NCBI GenBank assembly: GCA_027475525.1
Contig: JAMWFC010000051.1
Span: forward strand, 3,394,616-3,458,615
Source: Macrolepiota albuminosa
Taxonomy: Eukaryota; Basidiomycota; Agaricomycetes; Agaricales; Agaricaceae
Length of the DNA: 64,000 nucleotides
Direction of reading: 5' to 3'
In this document: positions 62,103-64,000 of the stretch, one piece after another
Layout of the letters: every line of letters starts with the position of its first letter
Position numbering within the stretch: position 1 is the first letter of the stretch
Translations under genes and position numbers: made by a program
Notes under the pieces: generated by a model
The model's database searches: none
What the model saw: the letters and a program-made list of their open reading frames with translations, nothing else
What the model was told of the DNA's origin: nothing

Positions 62103-64000
62103 ATGTCGACCAATCTGTCTCCCGAGGTACTTGCTACACAGCTTGTCAATGAAAGTGATAGGGAACTGGTTGTAGAAGGACCACTACCCGTTGTGGAACC
62201 CTCAACGTCAACTTTGGGCTCTTTAACTGGTAGACAGGAGCCGGTGGTTAGTAGACGGGAGCTGTGGAGCTATTATCGTGAGTGCGGGACGCGTTTCTCC
62301 GGCACAGTCACTGAAAAGAATGAGCAGTATACTACAATGGTGACAACGTATGCGTCTCAATTCAATAGTCTTTTGAATTCTGACTGATTAGCGTAGGGCG
62401 TCGGACCCATGAATTATGCCATGACTCTCTTCCAATCATTGGCGTTTTCTGCTGGTTACGACCCAAGCAAGGGACCTGGCTCATCTTGTGATACAGATAA
62501 CGCGTCAGGTCAATGTGTTCTTCCTTGGGCTGGAGGAACCAAAACTGTTTCGAGTGTTGTCTTGGTTGCAAATGGAGTCAGCTTCGCTGTACATACCTTT
62601 TTTTCATCTCCTCCTCCTAGTTTTTACCTCGAGCCAAGTTATGACTCTGATATTCACCACTATCGGTTCAGCGGCGGATTACGGTACTGTTGGTCGATGG
62701 TTGCTTTTTTCCCTCACTGTCATATGTTGGGCCGCTCAATATTCTACGATGAGTCTTACCGGTGCGTTAAAACCAAACACAAGATTCGATCGATTTGTTC
62801 GCTCACTGGAACATAGAGCCCTCGAGGTGGAGTATAGCAATGGCTCTGTATATGATTGGTTTCATCACCTACGGTGCAACTCTTGTATTCTACGCCGCCG
62901 CCTTTCCTCGCCTCGCGCGCAATACGGCTCGTGCGAGAGAGCTAAGGGAAAAGTATGAATCTGGAGAGATGTCTAAAGAAGAGTATGACTTGGAAGAATG
63001 TCTTGAGAAGAACCATATAAGTAACATCAGTACGGTGAGTGTCCCTGACATTCAAATTTCTCTTTTCTTGATTAACCATCTGACAGACTCACAGCAACGT
63101 AGGATACATCGGGACACTTTGCATCAACCTCTCTGTTCTTATACCTTTGAGGAATGATCCAAAATCCGACAATTATGCCCTCCTTTTGTACGCTAGCTTG
63201 CGCGAAGATGGCAGCGCTAAAATTAATACCCCTTCTACAGAACGAACACTTACTGGGTTGCACTTGGTATATGGTGGTGTAAGTTAACTTAATCCTTCGA
63301 CGAACTCTAACTTAACCCTGCTCAGTCATCTTCCAACAACCTCGTCCTGGTCCTCCCCTTCCCAAGGGAGAAAGCTACTTGACCATCGGCTGGAAACAAG
63401 TGAGTCTTGACTACTCCGTCGATTTATGTTGGATGTCTTCTGACGAGCCCTTTCATCTAGATCTGGCTTGCTATTAAACAATACAAGAAGCTGCCTTACA
63501 CGTTCATGTACCTCTTCGCGTTTTTCCTCCTTGCTGATGTATGTATTTATTCAGTCATCTCAGTGACGTGATATTGATCTACTTTAGGGTCTAAACACTA
63601 CCACAAGTCTCGTCGGAATATGTCAGAATGACAAATTTTCATTCAGTTTCCTTCAAAACACGTATTTGGGTCTCGCACAAGCTATCACATCTATGATGGC
63701 TACACTTGGATATTGGTATATACAGAAGTACTGGAAGTTTCGCACGAAGACGATGGTTGGTTTTTTGTTTATTACCTTGTGCGTCAACTCTCAAGCGTCT
63801 TAGTTTGTCGTGACAAATATCGTGACCGTTTTGATTCCTTTGTGGGGTATGATTGGTATTTGGACCACGAAATTTGGGTGCGCACACTACTCTTCCTGAC
63901 CGCCTCAGTTCTAAGCTGCTCCAGATTTCACAATGCATGGGAATTTTGGTAAGCAACCTCTGTCAAAGTTCCATGATTATACCCCTTCTTCACGAAGCCC
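62103..64000 (+). CDS. ATG22: ATG22-like vacuolar membrane transporter (5' part, runs off the window)
   Basis: Exons: 62103-62277, a 20-nt micro-exon 62328-62347 (completing LYYNGDN), 62397 to about 62582, about 62635-62761, 62817-63034, 63087-63187, 63241-63278, 63326-63399, 63461-63538, 63588 to about 63762, about 63809 to 63883 and one more. Signature stretches: WSYYLYYNGDN, CVLPWAGGTKTVSSVVLVAN, FTTIGSAADYGTVGRWLL, IAMALYMIGFITYGATLVFY, TNTYWVALGIWWFIFQQPRP, GWKQIWLAIKQYKKLPYTFM, LIPLWGMIGIWTTKFG. Multiple hydrophobic segments fit the Atg22 major-facilitator-like family, which in yeast exports amino acids from the vacuole after autophagic breakdown. The junction near 62583/62635 does not give a clean in-phase GT-AG pair as sequenced. 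Confidence 0.88.

Overview
The window is basidiomycete (Agaricomycete-like) nuclear DNA. The two host genes at its right end have many short GT-AG introns (7 exons in an acetyltransferase, at least 11 in an ATG22-like gene). The rest, about 58 kb, is a nested stack of retrotransposons. I saw no tRNA, rRNA or CRISPR array.

Layout from outside inwards. (1) A degenerate LINE (1-799 and 56538-58401, 32-nt poly-A tail) is split by a minus-strand Ty3/Gypsy element, A0, with a 4-bp target duplication GTGG; removing A0 and one GTGG rejoins the LINE frame. (2) A0 is itself split twice: by the nearly intact element A6 (44291-55688, duplication GCGG) inside its gag start, and by A1 (917-34460, duplication ACGT) inside its 3' LTR. 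(3) A1 gag is interrupted by element B (3876-17420), a related family with different LTRs. Right of B lie a minus-strand Gypsy element C, split by a young complete element A2 (18761-30488, duplication GCGG), then a decayed chromodomain Gypsy pol (D), LTR-like sequence and a 100-N gap. The flanks of B do not match each other, so the A1/B/C order may be an ectopic recombination product or a misassembly.

A and B elements share one architecture: LTR, an 18-nt tRNA-like primer site, gag-protease, pol (RT, RNase H, integrase) in the -1 frame, then an unusually long 3' region before the polypurine tract and 3' LTR. That 3' region carries a gene on the OPPOSITE strand, the most interesting thing here. 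In A6 it resolves into six exons (five phase-0 GT-AG introns of 46-53 nt) for a 716-residue protein; in A2 into 707 residues; in B into a diverged homologue of about 720 residues; in A0 into a decayed copy. All four keep a six-cysteine Zn-cluster-like motif (CX2CX8CX8CX2CX6C) that starts exactly at an exon boundary. In A6, A2 and B a candidate TATA element lies upstream, and all four copies have a conserved roughly 38-nt noncoding motif downstream. B carries one or two further small antisense genes sharing an N-terminal module. Because the introns lie antisense to the element's genomic RNA, they survive retrotransposition. I interpret this as an accessory antisense gene under selection within an LTR-retrotransposon lineage; its function is unknown.

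Assembly caution: eleven tandem duplications, all with a period of exactly 77 nt, lie inside the A2, B and A6 copies and account for most of their frameshifts. They look like uncollapsed k=77 assembly overlaps, so these elements are probably more intact than the sequence suggests.
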